The notes beneath the pieces were generated by a model that made no database searches, had not been told where the DNA came from, and saw nothing but the letters and a program-made list of their open reading frames with translations. Both the position numbers and the translations under genes were made by a program. Source: Paroceanicella profunda (GTDB lineage: Bacteria > Pseudomonadota > Alphaproteobacteria > Rhodobacterales > Rhodobacteraceae). From it: DNA of 64,000 bases. Position 1 is the first letter of the stretch. Every line of letters starts with the position of its first letter. Shown here in pieces: positions 45,620 to 55,659 of the stretch. The stretch is taken from NCBI RefSeq assembly GCF_005887635.2, contig NZ_CP040818.1, positions 2,944,501 through 3,008,500 on the forward strand, given 5' to 3'.

Positions 45620-46753
45620 ATGTCGTCGCTGCGCTCCCGAACCCGTCGCAGGAAGCGCGCCCCCGTCGGCGCACGCCCGGGCATCCTCACCGCCGACCCC
45701 CAGGCCGAGGACAGCGCCGCGAGCCTGATCAGCTTCGACGACGACACCGCCAGCGCGCCCGTGCCCGGAACGCTGGAGGCCATCCGCGCCGCGCGCGCCG
45801 CCGGCCGGCGCGTGTGGCTTGACGTGACAGGGCTGCGCGACATCGCCTTCATCGGCGCGGTGGGCGCGGAATTCGGCCTGCACCAGCTTGCCCTGGAGGA
45901 CGTGGTCAACACCGGCCAGCATGCGAAGGTCGAGAGCTTCGAGGGCAATGTCTACGCCGTGCTGCGGATGTTCCGCCCGGACAGGCCCTTCGAGACCGAG
46001 CAGATCTCGCTGTTCCTGGGCGCGGATTTCGTTCTCACCTTTCAGGAGCGCAAGGGCGACTGCTTCGGCGAGGTGCGCCGCCGGCTGGCCGACCCGAAGG
46101 CGCAGATGCGCCGCCGGGGCGCCGATTACCTCGCCTATGCGCTGATCGACGCGGTGGTGGACGGGCATTTCCCGGCGCTGGAGCGCGCGGGCGACCTGCT
46201 CGCCGACCTGGAGGACGAGATCCTGGCCGGGCCGGACCCCTCGCAGATGCTGCGCCTGCACGAGATGCGCGGCCGCCTGATGGTGGTGCGCCGCGCCATG
46301 TGGCCCACCCGCGACATGGTGAACTCCCTGCAGCGCGGCGACATCCCGGAAATGCGCGAGGAAACCCGCGTCTTCCTGCGCGACGTGCATGACCACGTGG
46401 TCCAGATCATCGACATGAACGAAAGCTACCGCGAGACCGCCGCCAGTCTGCTGGAGGTCTATCTCTCGATGCAGAACGCCCGGATGAACGAGATCATCAA
46501 GATCCTCACCGTGGTCTCCACCGTGTTCATTCCGTTGAGTTTTCTTGCCGGGCTCTGGGGGATGAACTTCCAGGGCTCGCCCTGGAACATGCCCGAGCTG
46601 CACTGGGCCTACGGCTATCCGATGGCGCTTGGCGTGATGGCGCTGGTGGCCGGGGCCATCCTGTTCTTCATCCTGCGCAAGGGTTGGCTGCGCGACGCCT
46701 CCCGCGTGCCGCGCGCCCATCCCCATGGCGAGGAGACCGCGAAGCCGCACTGA
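45620..46753 (+). CDS. CorA-family divalent cation transporter
   Basis: This 377-residue inner-membrane protein has a large cytoplasmic N-terminal domain and two C-terminal helices. The hallmark GMN motif occurs in SFLAGLWGMNFQGSPWNMPELHW (about residues 306-328), between the two membrane helices (ILTVVSTVFIPLSFLAGL and MALGVMALVAGAILFFIL). It moves Mg2+, Co2+ or, in the ZntB branch, Zn2+; the sequence alone does not decide. The start at 45620 was chosen because upstream sequence is arginine-rich low complexity. Confidence 0.92.
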   Translation: MSSLRSRTRRRKRAPVGARPGILTADPQAEDSAASLISFDDDTASAPVPGTLEAIRAARAAGRRVWLDVTGLRDIAFIGAVGAEFGLHQLALEDVVNTGQHAKVESFEGNVYAVLRMFRPDRPFETEQISLFLGADFVLTFQERKGDCFGEVRRRLADPKAQMRRRGADYLAYALIDAVVDGHFPALERAGDLLADLEDEILAGPDPSQMLRLHEMRGRLMVVRRAMWPTRDMVNSLQRGDIPEMREETRVFLRDVHDHVVQIIDMNESYRETAASLLEVYLSMQNARMNEIIKILTVVSTVFIPLSFLAGLWGMNFQGSPWNMPELHWAYGYPMALGVMALVAGAILFFILRKGWLRDASRVPRAHPHGEETAKPH

Positions 46754-47498
46754 AGCCGGCCCGCGCCGGGCGGGCGGCCGCTGCCGTGCAGACGGCCGGG
46801 CGCAGGCCGGCGACGTGCGGGCGGCCGGGGCCGGATGTGAGGCCGGCGAAGTGCGGCCAGCCGGGGACGGACGAGGGGCTTGTGCGACACAGGCGACTGA
46901 TGCCGGGCCAAGGGCTCGCGCCACCGCAGGTAACCAGTGCCTCGCAGGCAACCAGTGCCACGCAGGCGACTGGTGCCGGGCAGGCGGCTGGTGCAACGCG
47001 GGCGGCCAGCGCCGGGCCAAGGGCTTGTGCCAAGCAGACGGCCCATGTCGGGCGAGGGACAGCGCCAGAGGCCAGTGCCACGCAGGCGGATCATGCCGGA
47101 CGAGCTGTCAGAGCCGCGCAGGCAGCTCTCGCCCGGCGGGTAGCCAGAGCCGCTCTTCCCCATGCGGGTTCCGGTAACCGCGCCAGGGCGCGGCGATCGG
47201 CGCCACTGTGCGCCCTCCCGGCGCGCGCCGTTGCGTGATCCCCCTCCCGTATCCTGGCGATGCCGAACCCCCGGCGCGCGCTGGACCAAGCGTGAGGGAC
47301 GCACACGCCCGGGCCGGCGCCGCGGCCCGGGCCGCGTGGCTGATGCGCCGCAGGGCCCCGAACCTGTCGCCCACATGCGTTCCGGGGGGCCGGGTGCAGC
47401 ATGGTCGCGCCGGGAAGGGGCATCCTCGTGGCCCGGGCGAAGGGGGTGCCGATGGAGGGCAGGTCCCGCCTGCCGCGCCCGGCGCGTCGCTGCCGGTG
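46754..47498. other. Low-complexity gap between convergent genes, with an 18-bp repeat
   Basis: About 745 bp lie between the ends of the CorA-type gene and pbpC. Frames on both strands are open but of Ala/Arg/Gly/Pro low complexity. The left half holds an 18-bp repeat array (46930-47019). No gene is recognised. Confidence 0.6.
46930..47019. repeat. Degenerate 18-bp tandem repeat (five clear units)
   Basis: Units start at 46930, 46948, 46966, 46984 and 47002 and follow GCRACCAGTGCCNCGCAG with drift towards GGTGCC forms. Similar but weaker units flank it. It lies between convergent genes. Confidence 0.75.
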
Positions 47499-49628
47499 TC
47501 AGCGTGTGCAGGAGGCCGGGCGGAGCGCGCCGGCGCAGGCCGGGTCCGCCTGTGTCACCGGCATGTCGAGCCGCACCCGGGCGCGGGTGGCGGCACCGGC
47601 CGCGTCGATCACCGAGATGGAGACGAAGCCGGGGCCCTGCGGCGTCCAGCTCGCGGAGCGGTCGAAGGGGCGGGTGTCCAGCGGCCGGCCATCGACCAGC
47701 CAGGTGTAGGGCGGCCGCCCGTCGCGCACGCGGATGAGCAGGGCCGCGTCGGGGCCCGGGGCCAGCAGGATGCGCGCGCCGTCCGGCGGATAGGCGATCT
47801 CGGGGCCGGGCGCCGGCGCGAGCGCGGCGTTGCGCGGGCGGAACCGGCGCAGCGGCGGCGGCAGCTCGGCGGTGGCCAGTGTGAGCACCGGCCCCGGCGG
47901 CGGCGGCAGCGCGACCGCGGGCGCGCCGAGGCGCCCGAAGGCCTCGAACAGCAGCGGCGCGGCCTCGTGCGCGCCGAGCGCCCCCGGCACCGCCGCCGCG
48001 TCGGCGCGGCCGATCCACACCCCGATCACATGGGCGCCGTCGAAGCCGATGGCCCAGGCGTCACGGCTGCCGTAGGAGGTGCCGGTCTTGTAGGCGATGC
48101 GCCGGGGCGCGGCCACCGGGGGCGGCGCGACCCCGGCGAGCACGTCCGCCACCTGCCAGGCCGCCGTGGCGGAGAGCAGCCTCGGCCCCGGCGCCGCGCC
48201 CGCCTCCCCCGGCTGCGCGGAGAGCCGCACCGGCGTGCCGCCGCGCGCGATGCCTGCGTAGAGCGTCACCAGGTCGCTCAGTGACAGGCCGAGGCCCCCG
48301 AGCCCGATCGCGAGGCCCGGCGGGCCGGAGCCATGCGGCAGCACGGGCTGCGCCCCGGCGCGCCGCATCCGTGCCATGAGCTGCGCCGGCCCCACCGCCT
48401 CCAGCAGCGCCACGGCCGGGATGTTCAGCGACATCTGCAAGGCGGTGCGCAGGCTCACCGTGCCGTGGAACCGGCGGTCGAAATTCTGCGGCTCGTAGCT
48501 GCCGAAGCGCATGGGCGCATCGTCGATCAGCGTCTCGGGATGAGCGATTCCGGCCTCGAAGGCGAGCCCGTAGATCAGCGGTTTCAGCAGCGAACCGGGC
48601 GAGCGCGGCGCCCGCGTCATGTCGACGAAGCCGCGCCGGGGCGTGTCGAGATAATCGGCCGAACCGATCTCCGCGAGGATCTCGCCGGTCGCGTGATCGG
48701 CCACGATCAGCGCCGCGGACAGCCCCGGCCCCAGCGCGCGGGCCCGCTCGGAGACCAGGGTTTCCAGCCGCGCCTGCAGGGCGCCGTCGAGCGTGGTGGC
48801 ATGGCGGGCGCCGTCCCGGCTGCGCAGCCGGTCGGCGAGGTGGGGGGCATGCATCGGAAAGGCGATGCGGGCGCGGGGAACCGGCGCGGCGCGGGCGGCC
48901 GCGAGACTGCGCGCATCGATCAGCCCGCGCGCCGCGGCCCGGGCCAGCACCCGGTCGCGCGCTGTCCGCGCGGCCTCGGGAAACCGGTCCGGCCGGCGGC
49001 TCTCGGGCGCTTGCGGCAGGGCGACCAGCAGCGCCGCCTCCGCGGGCGAGAGCCGGGCCGGCTCATGCCCGAACCAGCTCAGGCTCGCGGCGCGCACCCC
49101 CTCGACATTGCCGCCGAAGGGCGCCCGGGCGAGGTAGAGCGCGAGGATCTCCTGCTTGTCCAGCCGTCGCTCCAGCGCGAGGGCCAAGCGGATCTGGCGG
49201 ATCTTCGCCGGCAGGCTGCCGCTCGGCCCGTGCTCCAGCAGCCGCGCCACCTGCATGGTGAGGGTGGAACCGCCCGAGACGATGCGCCCCTGCGCCAGGG
49301 CCTGCCCGGACGCGCGCACCAGCGCCAGCCAGTCCACGCCGCGGTGGCGGGCGAAGCGCCGGTCCTCCCAGGCGAGCAGCTGCGCGACATAGCCCGGGTC
49401 GACCGCCCGGGGCGTGACGGGCAGGCGCCAGGTGCCGTTCTCCACCGTATAGGCGCGCAGCAGTCTGCCCTCCCGGTCCACCACCGTCTCCGACATGGCC
49501 GGCGCCAGCGGCGGCAGCACCGTGCGCGCCACCCAGGCGTCCAGCGTCGCACCGCCCACCAGCCAGCCCAGCCCCGCCAGCCCGAGCCCGAGGCAGAGCC
49601 GGCGCGCCAGGGCCCGCAGCCGGCTCAC
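47499..49628 (-). CDS. pbpC: Penicillin-binding protein 1C (bifunctional peptidoglycan synthase)
   Basis: This roughly 709-residue protein has a short cytoplasmic start and a membrane helix LCLGLGLAGLGWLVGG at about residues 10-25. The glycosyltransferase domain contains EDRRFARHRGVD (residues about 83-94) and GGSTLTMQVARLL. The transpeptidase has SLLK (about 345) and KTGTS (about 513), and a C-terminal BiPBP_C domain follows. The GTG at 49628 is taken as the start because the membrane helix follows directly and it overlaps the preceding frame as GTGA; an ATG at 49955 would add 109 low-complexity residues. It is downstream of an alpha-2-macroglobulin gene, the usual partner of pbpC. Confidence 0.9.
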   Translation of the reverse strand: MSRLRALARRLCLGLGLAGLGWLVGGATLDAWVARTVLPPLAPAMSETVVDREGRLLRAYTVENGTWRLPVTPRAVDPGYVAQLLAWEDRRFARHRGVDWLALVRASGQALAQGRIVSGGSTLTMQVARLLEHGPSGSLPAKIRQIRLALALERRLDKQEILALYLARAPFGGNVEGVRAASLSWFGHEPARLSPAEAALLVALPQAPESRRPDRFPEAARTARDRVLARAAARGLIDARSLAAARAAPVPRARIAFPMHAPHLADRLRSRDGARHATTLDGALQARLETLVSERARALGPGLSAALIVADHATGEILAEIGSADYLDTPRRGFVDMTRAPRSPGSLLKPLIYGLAFEAGIAHPETLIDDAPMRFGSYEPQNFDRRFHGTVSLRTALQMSLNIPAVALLEAVGPAQLMARMRRAGAQPVLPHGSGPPGLAIGLGGLGLSLSDLVTLYAGIARGGTPVRLSAQPGEAGAAPGPRLLSATAAWQVADVLAGVAPPPVAAPRRIAYKTGTSYGSRDAWAIGFDGAHVIGVWIGRADAAAVPGALGAHEAAPLLFEAFGRLGAPAVALPPPPGPVLTLATAELPPPLRRFRPRNAALAPAPGPEIAYPPDGARILLAPGPDAALLIRVRDGRPPYTWLVDGRPLDTRPFDRSASWTPQGPGFVSISVIDAAGAATRARVRLDMPVTQADPACAGALRPASCTR

Positions 49629-50131
49629 GCGGCCCACCCGTCGGGCCGCGCCCGGTCGGGAGCGGGGCGGCCGGCCAGGACCCGGTGCGCCGGCGCCACG
49701 CCGGGTCCCGCGTTGCGGGCGGACACCGAGCGCCCCGCGGGCCCGGCGCCGGCGTTCCGCAGGTCTGTCCGTGCCGCGATGACCGGCCCCCGTCGCGCGG
49801 GCGCATCGAGGGTCCGTGCGAAAGGCACGGGCGCGCCGATGCGTCGCGCAAGCTTCGCGAGCGTGCGGTTTGCCCTGGAGCGGGACACGGGCGGCCCCGT
49901 CACGACGCCGGGCCGTGCCGGTTGTGGGGATGCACCGCCGGGTGGCATCTGGCACACGGGCGCAACGGGGCGTTCCCGACCGGCCTTTGCACTGCGGATC
50001 GACGCGCGCGCCACGGGCGCCTTGCCCGACCGCACCCGGTGCGCGGGCAGGATGCCGGACGCTGAAGGGCGCCGGCTGCGTCCGGGCGGGGCAGGGCGTC
50101 CGCTCGTCCCGAGAGCATCGGCGCCTGTCAC
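49625..50131 (-). CDS. Low-complexity ORF between the macroglobulin gene and pbpC
   Basis: This is a frame of 168 codons rich in Arg, Ala, Pro and Gly. Its GTG start (50131) overlaps the stop of the macroglobulin gene as GTGA, and its own stop overlaps the GTG start of pbpC, again as GTGA. No domain, signal peptide or membrane helix is seen. Normally these two genes are adjacent. It may be translated only to keep the operon coupled, or it may be part of an extended pbpC N-terminus mis-framed. I assign no function. Confidence 0.35.
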   Translation of the reverse strand: MTGADALGTSGRPAPPGRSRRPSASGILPAHRVRSGKAPVARASIRSAKAGRERPVAPVCQMPPGGASPQPARPGVVTGPPVSRSRANRTLAKLARRIGAPVPFARTLDAPARRGPVIAARTDLRNAGAGPAGRSVSARNAGPGVAPAHRVLAGRPAPDRARPDGWAA

Positions 50132-53100
50132 GGGCGCACCGTCACCGTGCCGGCCGGCGTGCGGGCGCGGTAGGCCGGGCGGTACATGTCCTCCACGCTG
50201 GCGGCGGGGTGGTGGAACGCCCCCGGCGACACGGCGCGCACGATGTAGGCGAGGCGCAGCGGCGCGTCGCCGCTCCAGTCCACCGCGGCGAGGAAGCGGT
50301 CCGCGCGCATCTCCACATGCGCGCCGGTGTCGGGAAGGCCCAGCCAGTCCAGCCCGGCCACGTCGCCGGCGCGCAGCAGGTCCGGGTTGTCGATCTCGAA
50401 GCCGGCGGGCAGCGGATCGTCGATCATCAGGCGCGCGGCGCTGTCGCGCTCGGGGGTGACGGTGAGCACGGCGACCAGCCGGTCGGAGCGCGCGACGGAG
50501 GCAACGTCGGCCGGGCTGCCGTCGAGATGGTAGTAGGCCCGGGCGATGCGGTAGCCGTTGCCGCCGGCGGGCTCGGGCTGGGAGGGCACACCGATGGTGG
50601 TGATGACCGCAGACAGCGGCGCGGAGCCCTCATTGCCGATGACCGTGGCGGGCCCACCGTCGGCGGGCGCGGGGATCCGGCGCATCGGCGGGCCGTCGAG
50701 CGGTGCGCCGTCAAGCCGGGCCCCCTCCGGTCCGCCCGGGGCGAGCAGCGCGTGCGCCGCCAGCAGGGCCCAGGCATTCTCCTGGGTCGAGCGGTCGGCC
50801 AGCGGGCCGGGGCGGGTCACCTCGCGGGCGAGGGCCTGCAGGTCCACCACGGCGCTGCGCACCTCCGCGGCGAGGGCGAGCACGCCGGCCGCGTCGCGGC
50901 GCCGGGAGCCGTAGTCCGCCCGCCACAGGGTGTCGTCACCGCCCGCGTCCTGGCCGAGCAGGGTCACCGCCCGGCGGAACAGCGCGTCGGCCCGGGGCTG
51001 GTCGCCGTGATAGGCGAGCGCGGTGGCAAGCTGGGCGAGGGCGAGCGGCGTGGCGAAGGCGCCGGCACGGGTGTCGGCGTAGTAGCGCAGGTCGCCGGTC
51101 GGCGCGGCGCCCTCACGGGCGAGCACCATGAGGGCGTAGGCGATGTCCTCGCCGCCGCGCTCGAAGTCTCCCGCATAGCTCACCCGGTTGCGCAGGTTGC
51201 CGAGCGCCATGCGGAAGGCGGTGTCGGACACCGCGTGGCCGGTCTGGCGCGCGCGCGACAGGAAGTCGGTCACGTAGGCGTCCAGCCACAGGTCGCCCGC
51301 GCCGGGGCTCCACAGGCCGAAGGCGCCGGAGCCGGACTGGTTGGCCAGTACCCCGGCAATGGCGGCGTCGATGCGCGCGGAGAGCGCGGCGGGGCTGTCC
51401 ATCCCGGCGGATGCGGCCATGTCCGCGAGGTAGAGCAGCGGCAGGGCGGCGGAGGTGAGCTGCTCGGTGCAGCCGTAGGGATAGCGGTTCAGCGCCATCA
51501 GCAGCCCCGGCACGTCGAAGCGCGCCACCGGCCCCAGCGCCAGCGTGGCCGAGCCGGTGCCCGGCACGATGCCCTCGAAGGCGTCGGCGCCGATCTCCAG
51601 CCGTCCGCCCGGCGGGATCTCCACCCGGGTCTGCCGGGCGATGGGCGGATCATTGGCGCGGATGTCGAGGGCGAGGCTGCGGGTGAGCCGCGCGCCCGCC
51701 GGCGTGGTGAGGGTGACGTCGATGCGCCCCGGCCCGGCGCTGCCCGCGTGGAGCGGAATGTCGAGCGTGGCGCGCCCGCCCCCGGCAAGCTGCACGCTCC
51801 GGCTGCGCGCGGCGGCCGGGATCTCCACGCCGGTGGCCTCCAGCGTGACGGTCACCGCGCCGGCCGGGCCGGCGGCATGGGCGAGCGTGAGGCCGAGCCG
51901 GCTGTCATCCCCGGGCGCGAGGAAGCGCGGCAGCGCCGCGCTCACCACCACCGGGTCGCGCACCAGCACGTCGCTCTGCGCCGCGCCCACCCCGCTGTCG
52001 GACCAGACCACCGCCATCAGCCGCAGGGTGCCGTTGAAGGCCGGCAGGTCCAGCGGCAGGCGCAGCGTGCCGTCCGCGCCCACCTGCAGCGGGCCGGAGA
52101 ACAGGGCGAGCAGCTTCTGCGTCGGCGCCGGGCCCTGTCCGCGCCGGGGCGCGCTGTCGCCGCCCGAGCGCAGCGCGCCGGTTTCGCCGTGCAGCCCGTC
52201 GATGAGCCTGCCGTAGAGGTCGCGCATCTCCATCCCCAGCCGGCGCTGGCCGCGGTAATGGGCCAGCGGGTCCGGCGCGGTGAAGCCGGTGAGGGTGAGG
52301 ATGCCGAGGTCCACGGCGGCGATGGTGGCATGGGCGGTCTCGCCCGGGGCGATGCCGGAGACCTGCAGCACCGCCTCATAGGGCGCGCGCGGCCGGGCCT
52401 GGGCGGGCGAGGAGAAGCGGGCGTCCAGCTTGCCCGCGCCCGGCGCGATGCCGGCCCAGCCGATGCCGATGGCCCGGGCGGGGTTGCGCCCGGCGCCGGC
52501 ATCCGCCGGGCGGATCAGCGTGGCGGAGACATAGGCGCCGGGCGCCCAGTCATCGGTGACGGGCAGGGAGATCGTGGTCTCCTCCCCGGTCACGCTGACG
52601 GCCTGCATCGCCACCAGCCGGTCGGTGATCACCTGCACCAGCACCTCTCCGGCGCTGCGCGGCACGAGGTGGAGGCGCGCGGTCTCGCCCACCGCGTATT
52701 CGGCCTTGTCCAGGGCGGCCTCCAGCCGGTCCGGGGTGTCGCTCCCCGCCGCCGCCACGTTCCAGCCGGCGGAGAAGGTGACGCTGGTCGCGATGTCGCG
52801 GCCGGAGGTGAGGCGGAGCGCGTAGCGCCCCCAGTCCACCGGCGCTGCGATGCGCGCCGGCGTGCCGGCGGCGAGGTCCAGCGTGCCCGCGGTCACCCGC
52901 TCGGGCCGGGTGACGGTCTCGTAGCGCCAGTCGCCGCCGTCCTGGTACCACTGGTAGCTCACGTGCAGGCGCGAGAGCGTCCAACTCACCCCGGTGAGCG
53001 CGGCGGGCTGCAAGGTGCCGTCGGGGCCCGGGGAGAGGGCGATGGCCTCGAAGGCCGCGGTGCCGCCTTCGCCCACGGAGCCGTCGAACAGCGGCTTCAC

Positions 53101-55659
53101 GCCGATGCGCGGCCCGTCCGGGCGGAGCGCGCGGGTGATCTCCCGCTCCACCGGGCGGCCGGACTGTTCCGACAGCCGCAGCCGCGCGGTGAGCGACAGC
53201 AGGCCGGAGACCGGCGGCGCCTCCGGCATCGGCAGCGCGAGGGTGAGGCTGCCGTCCGCCCCGGTGCGCAGCCCCGCGCCGAGCGGACGGGCACGCGCCT
53301 CCAGCGTCTCCTCCGCCAGGCCGAAGCGGTAGCCGGGCCAGGCCTCCAGCCGGTCGGTGCGGGTGAGCAGGGTCTCGCCCTCCACGTCGAGATCGGCGCC
53401 GGGCGCGCCGTAGAGATAGCGCGCCGAGACGGTGAGCGGCGGCAGCGCGCCGGGGGTGAGCGCGCCCTCGGGCAGGGCGAGGTCGAAGCCGATCCGCTCC
53501 GGCTCGAAATCCTCCACCAGGAAGGCGGTTTCAGCCAGCGGCGGCGTGTCCGGGTCCGCGTGGATGCGCAGGGTCCAGGTGCCGCGCATCGCCTGGCCCG
53601 GGAGGTCGTGCGTGAAGACATGGCCGCCGGCGGCGCCGGGGGCGAGCAGGCTGCGCGCGGCCTCCACGCCGTCGGGCCGCTGGAGGATCGCGGTCAGCGG
53701 CAGGTCCGGCAGGGCGCGGGCGCGGCTGTCGCGGGCCAGCACCGTGGCGTGCACCGTCTCGCCGGGGCGGTAGGCGCCACGCTCGGTGGAGAGGAACACG
53801 TCCACCGGGCCGGGCGCCGGGCGTCCGGCCACGCCGCGGTCCGACAGGTCCAGCGGCGCCTCGGCGAGCGAGAGGAAGGCGAAATCGCCCTCCGCGCTTT
53901 CCAGGGTCACGGCGGCGGGCGCCATGCCGCCGGTGCCGCGGATGAGGCCGGGGGCGAAGCGGGCGCTGCCCGAGGCGTCGGTCTCCGCGCTGCCCAGCAA
54001 GCTGTTGTTGCGCGCGAGCAGCCGGACGGTGAGCCCGCCGAGCGGGGTTGCCGCGCCCAGCGACCGGGCGAAGACATGCAGCCCGTCCGCCCCGGTGAGC
54101 GTGGCGACGCCGATGTCGGTGACGATGAACCATTGCGTGGCGGCGCTCTGCCAGTCCGCCTCCTGCGCGCCGGTGCGCGCGGTCATCAGGTAGACACCGG
54201 GCAGGACCTCGGGCAGGGCCGCGCCGAGGGGCAGGAGGGTGGTCACCTCCGCGTTGTCGCGCCGGGCCACGTCTCCCACGCCCTCCCAGACGAGGGCGCC
54301 GGTGTCCTCGGCGATGCTGCGCTCGTCCCAGGCGTCCAGCGCGCCGAGGAAGCGGCCGCTGCGCAGGGTCTCGACCAGCCCGCGCGCCGCGATCCGGCTG
54401 ATGCGCAGGCGCACGGTGTCGGTGTTCACGGTGATCACCGGCAGGGCCGCCCCGCTGCCGCGCGGCAGCACATAGGCGCGGGCGGGGAAGCGCACGGCCG
54501 GGGAGCGGTCGGGGATGTAGGCCTCCACGGTCTGCGCACCGCGCAGGGTCTCGCCGCTGCGCGCCGGCAGGCCGCGGCGCAGGGTGAGGCTGTAGGTCCG
54601 GCCATGGGCGAGCCCCTCGATGCACAGGCGGGCACCCTCCGGCTCCACCGGCAGGGCCGGGCCGTCCATCTGCACGAAGGGAGCATAATCCACCCCCGCC
54701 GGCACCAGATCGGAGGAAAAGCGCAGGCACAGCCGGGGGGCGGCGCTGTCGGCCTCCACCTCCTGGTCGAGGAGGCGGAACCCGAAGAGCGCGCGCGCCC
54801 GCTCCAGCGCCGAGGCGATCTCCGGCGCGGGGGAGAGACTGTGCGCGAGACGCAGGGCCTGCACGCTGGCGCTGCCGTCGCCATCCTCCTCCAGCCGGGC
54901 CGCGAGCACGTCCAGCGCGGTGGCGGCCATGTCCGGATCGGCGGCGCGCAGCACCGCGTTCACCGCAGCGTCGAGCGACAGGCGGGTGAGCGCGTAGCGG
55001 TCCGCGTCCGGGCGCTCGGCGGCCAGTGCCGCGGCGCGGGCGAGGGCGAGCCAGTCCTGCGGAGTGTCGTCGCGCGCCGCGATCCGCGCGGCAGCCGCGG
55101 TGTCCGCGGCTCGTGGTGCCGGCCCGTCCGTGCCGGCGCCAGGCGGAGAGGGATAGTCATAGGGCAGGCTGCGCGCCGTGGCCGCGGCGCTGTCGAGCAG
55201 GCCGGCGGGCAGGAAGGCGAGCTCGGCTGCGCGGATGCGGGCGGTCTCCGCCCAGCCCGGCTCCGGCGGCAGGATCCGCGCCGAGAGCGCGCCGGGGAAG
55301 GGCCGCAACTCCCCCTCGCCGGATTTCAGGAAGCAGGCGGAGGCGGAGCGGTTGAAGGTGAAGGCGGTGCAGGCGCTGTCGGCGCGGCAGGCGCTGTCGC
55401 AGAAGCGCAGCTCGGTGTCGAGGATGGCGCGCAGGTCGGCGCCGTAAAAGTCCGTGCCGCTGGTGGCCACGGCGCGGCGCTCGGGCACCGGCGCGCTGTC
55501 CTGCGCTGCGGCGAGGCCGGGGGCAAGGCCGCCCATGAGCGCGAGCAGCGCAAGGAGCCGCCGCGCCCGCCCGCGCCGCGGGGCGGAGCCGCGCGGCAGG
55601 TCGACAGGGGCTGCGTGGAAGCTGGCGCGCGAGGGGCCGAAGCCGGGTATGAGGCGCAT
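50128..55659 (-). CDS. Alpha-2-macroglobulin-like protein (YfhM/MagD type) with N-terminal PAN domain
   Basis: This 1843-residue protein has a signal peptide, RRLLALLALMGGLAPGLAAAQ. A PAN/apple-like domain follows (residues about 60-120, with CDSACRADSACTAFTFNRSASACFL), then macroglobulin MG domains. The thioester motif GCTEQ is at about residue 1395 (NRYPYGCTEQLTSAALPL), followed by an alpha-helical toroid. Such proteins trap attacking proteases in the periplasm through the thioester and pair with PBP1C, which repairs the wall. There is no lipobox Cys at the cleavage site, so it is probably soluble rather than a lipoprotein. The ATG at 55659 is preceded by AAGGACC. Confidence 0.93.
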   Translation of the reverse strand: MRLIPGFGPSRASFHAAPVDLPRGSAPRRGRARRLLALLALMGGLAPGLAAAQDSAPVPERRAVATSGTDFYGADLRAILDTELRFCDSACRADSACTAFTFNRSASACFLKSGEGELRPFPGALSARILPPEPGWAETARIRAAELAFLPAGLLDSAAATARSLPYDYPSPPGAGTDGPAPRAADTAAAARIAARDDTPQDWLALARAAALAAERPDADRYALTRLSLDAAVNAVLRAADPDMAATALDVLAARLEEDGDGSASVQALRLAHSLSPAPEIASALERARALFGFRLLDQEVEADSAAPRLCLRFSSDLVPAGVDYAPFVQMDGPALPVEPEGARLCIEGLAHGRTYSLTLRRGLPARSGETLRGAQTVEAYIPDRSPAVRFPARAYVLPRGSGAALPVITVNTDTVRLRISRIAARGLVETLRSGRFLGALDAWDERSIAEDTGALVWEGVGDVARRDNAEVTTLLPLGAALPEVLPGVYLMTARTGAQEADWQSAATQWFIVTDIGVATLTGADGLHVFARSLGAATPLGGLTVRLLARNNSLLGSAETDASGSARFAPGLIRGTGGMAPAAVTLESAEGDFAFLSLAEAPLDLSDRGVAGRPAPGPVDVFLSTERGAYRPGETVHATVLARDSRARALPDLPLTAILQRPDGVEAARSLLAPGAAGGHVFTHDLPGQAMRGTWTLRIHADPDTPPLAETAFLVEDFEPERIGFDLALPEGALTPGALPPLTVSARYLYGAPGADLDVEGETLLTRTDRLEAWPGYRFGLAEETLEARARPLGAGLRTGADGSLTLALPMPEAPPVSGLLSLTARLRLSEQSGRPVEREITRALRPDGPRIGVKPLFDGSVGEGGTAAFEAIALSPGPDGTLQPAALTGVSWTLSRLHVSYQWYQDGGDWRYETVTRPERVTAGTLDLAAGTPARIAAPVDWGRYALRLTSGRDIATSVTFSAGWNVAAAGSDTPDRLEAALDKAEYAVGETARLHLVPRSAGEVLVQVITDRLVAMQAVSVTGEETTISLPVTDDWAPGAYVSATLIRPADAGAGRNPARAIGIGWAGIAPGAGKLDARFSSPAQARPRAPYEAVLQVSGIAPGETAHATIAAVDLGILTLTGFTAPDPLAHYRGQRRLGMEMRDLYGRLIDGLHGETGALRSGGDSAPRRGQGPAPTQKLLALFSGPLQVGADGTLRLPLDLPAFNGTLRLMAVVWSDSGVGAAQSDVLVRDPVVVSAALPRFLAPGDDSRLGLTLAHAAGPAGAVTVTLEATGVEIPAAARSRSVQLAGGGRATLDIPLHAGSAGPGRIDVTLTTPAGARLTRSLALDIRANDPPIARQTRVEIPPGGRLEIGADAFEGIVPGTGSATLALGPVARFDVPGLLMALNRYPYGCTEQLTSAALPLLYLADMAASAGMDSPAALSARIDAAIAGVLANQSGSGAFGLWSPGAGDLWLDAYVTDFLSRARQTGHAVSDTAFRMALGNLRNRVSYAGDFERGGEDIAYALMVLAREGAAPTGDLRYYADTRAGAFATPLALAQLATALAYHGDQPRADALFRRAVTLLGQDAGGDDTLWRADYGSRRRDAAGVLALAAEVRSAVVDLQALAREVTRPGPLADRSTQENAWALLAAHALLAPGGPEGARLDGAPLDGPPMRRIPAPADGGPATVIGNEGSAPLSAVITTIGVPSQPEPAGGNGYRIARAYYHLDGSPADVASVARSDRLVAVLTVTPERDSAARLMIDDPLPAGFEIDNPDLLRAGDVAGLDWLGLPDTGAHVEMRADRFLAAVDWSGDAPLRLAYIVRAVSPGAFHHPAASVEDMYRPAYRARTPAGTVTVRP

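Noticed and set aside
45152..47020. 622-codon minus-strand open frame
   Set aside because: Antisense to the CorA-type gene and running into an 18-bp repeat; no domain.
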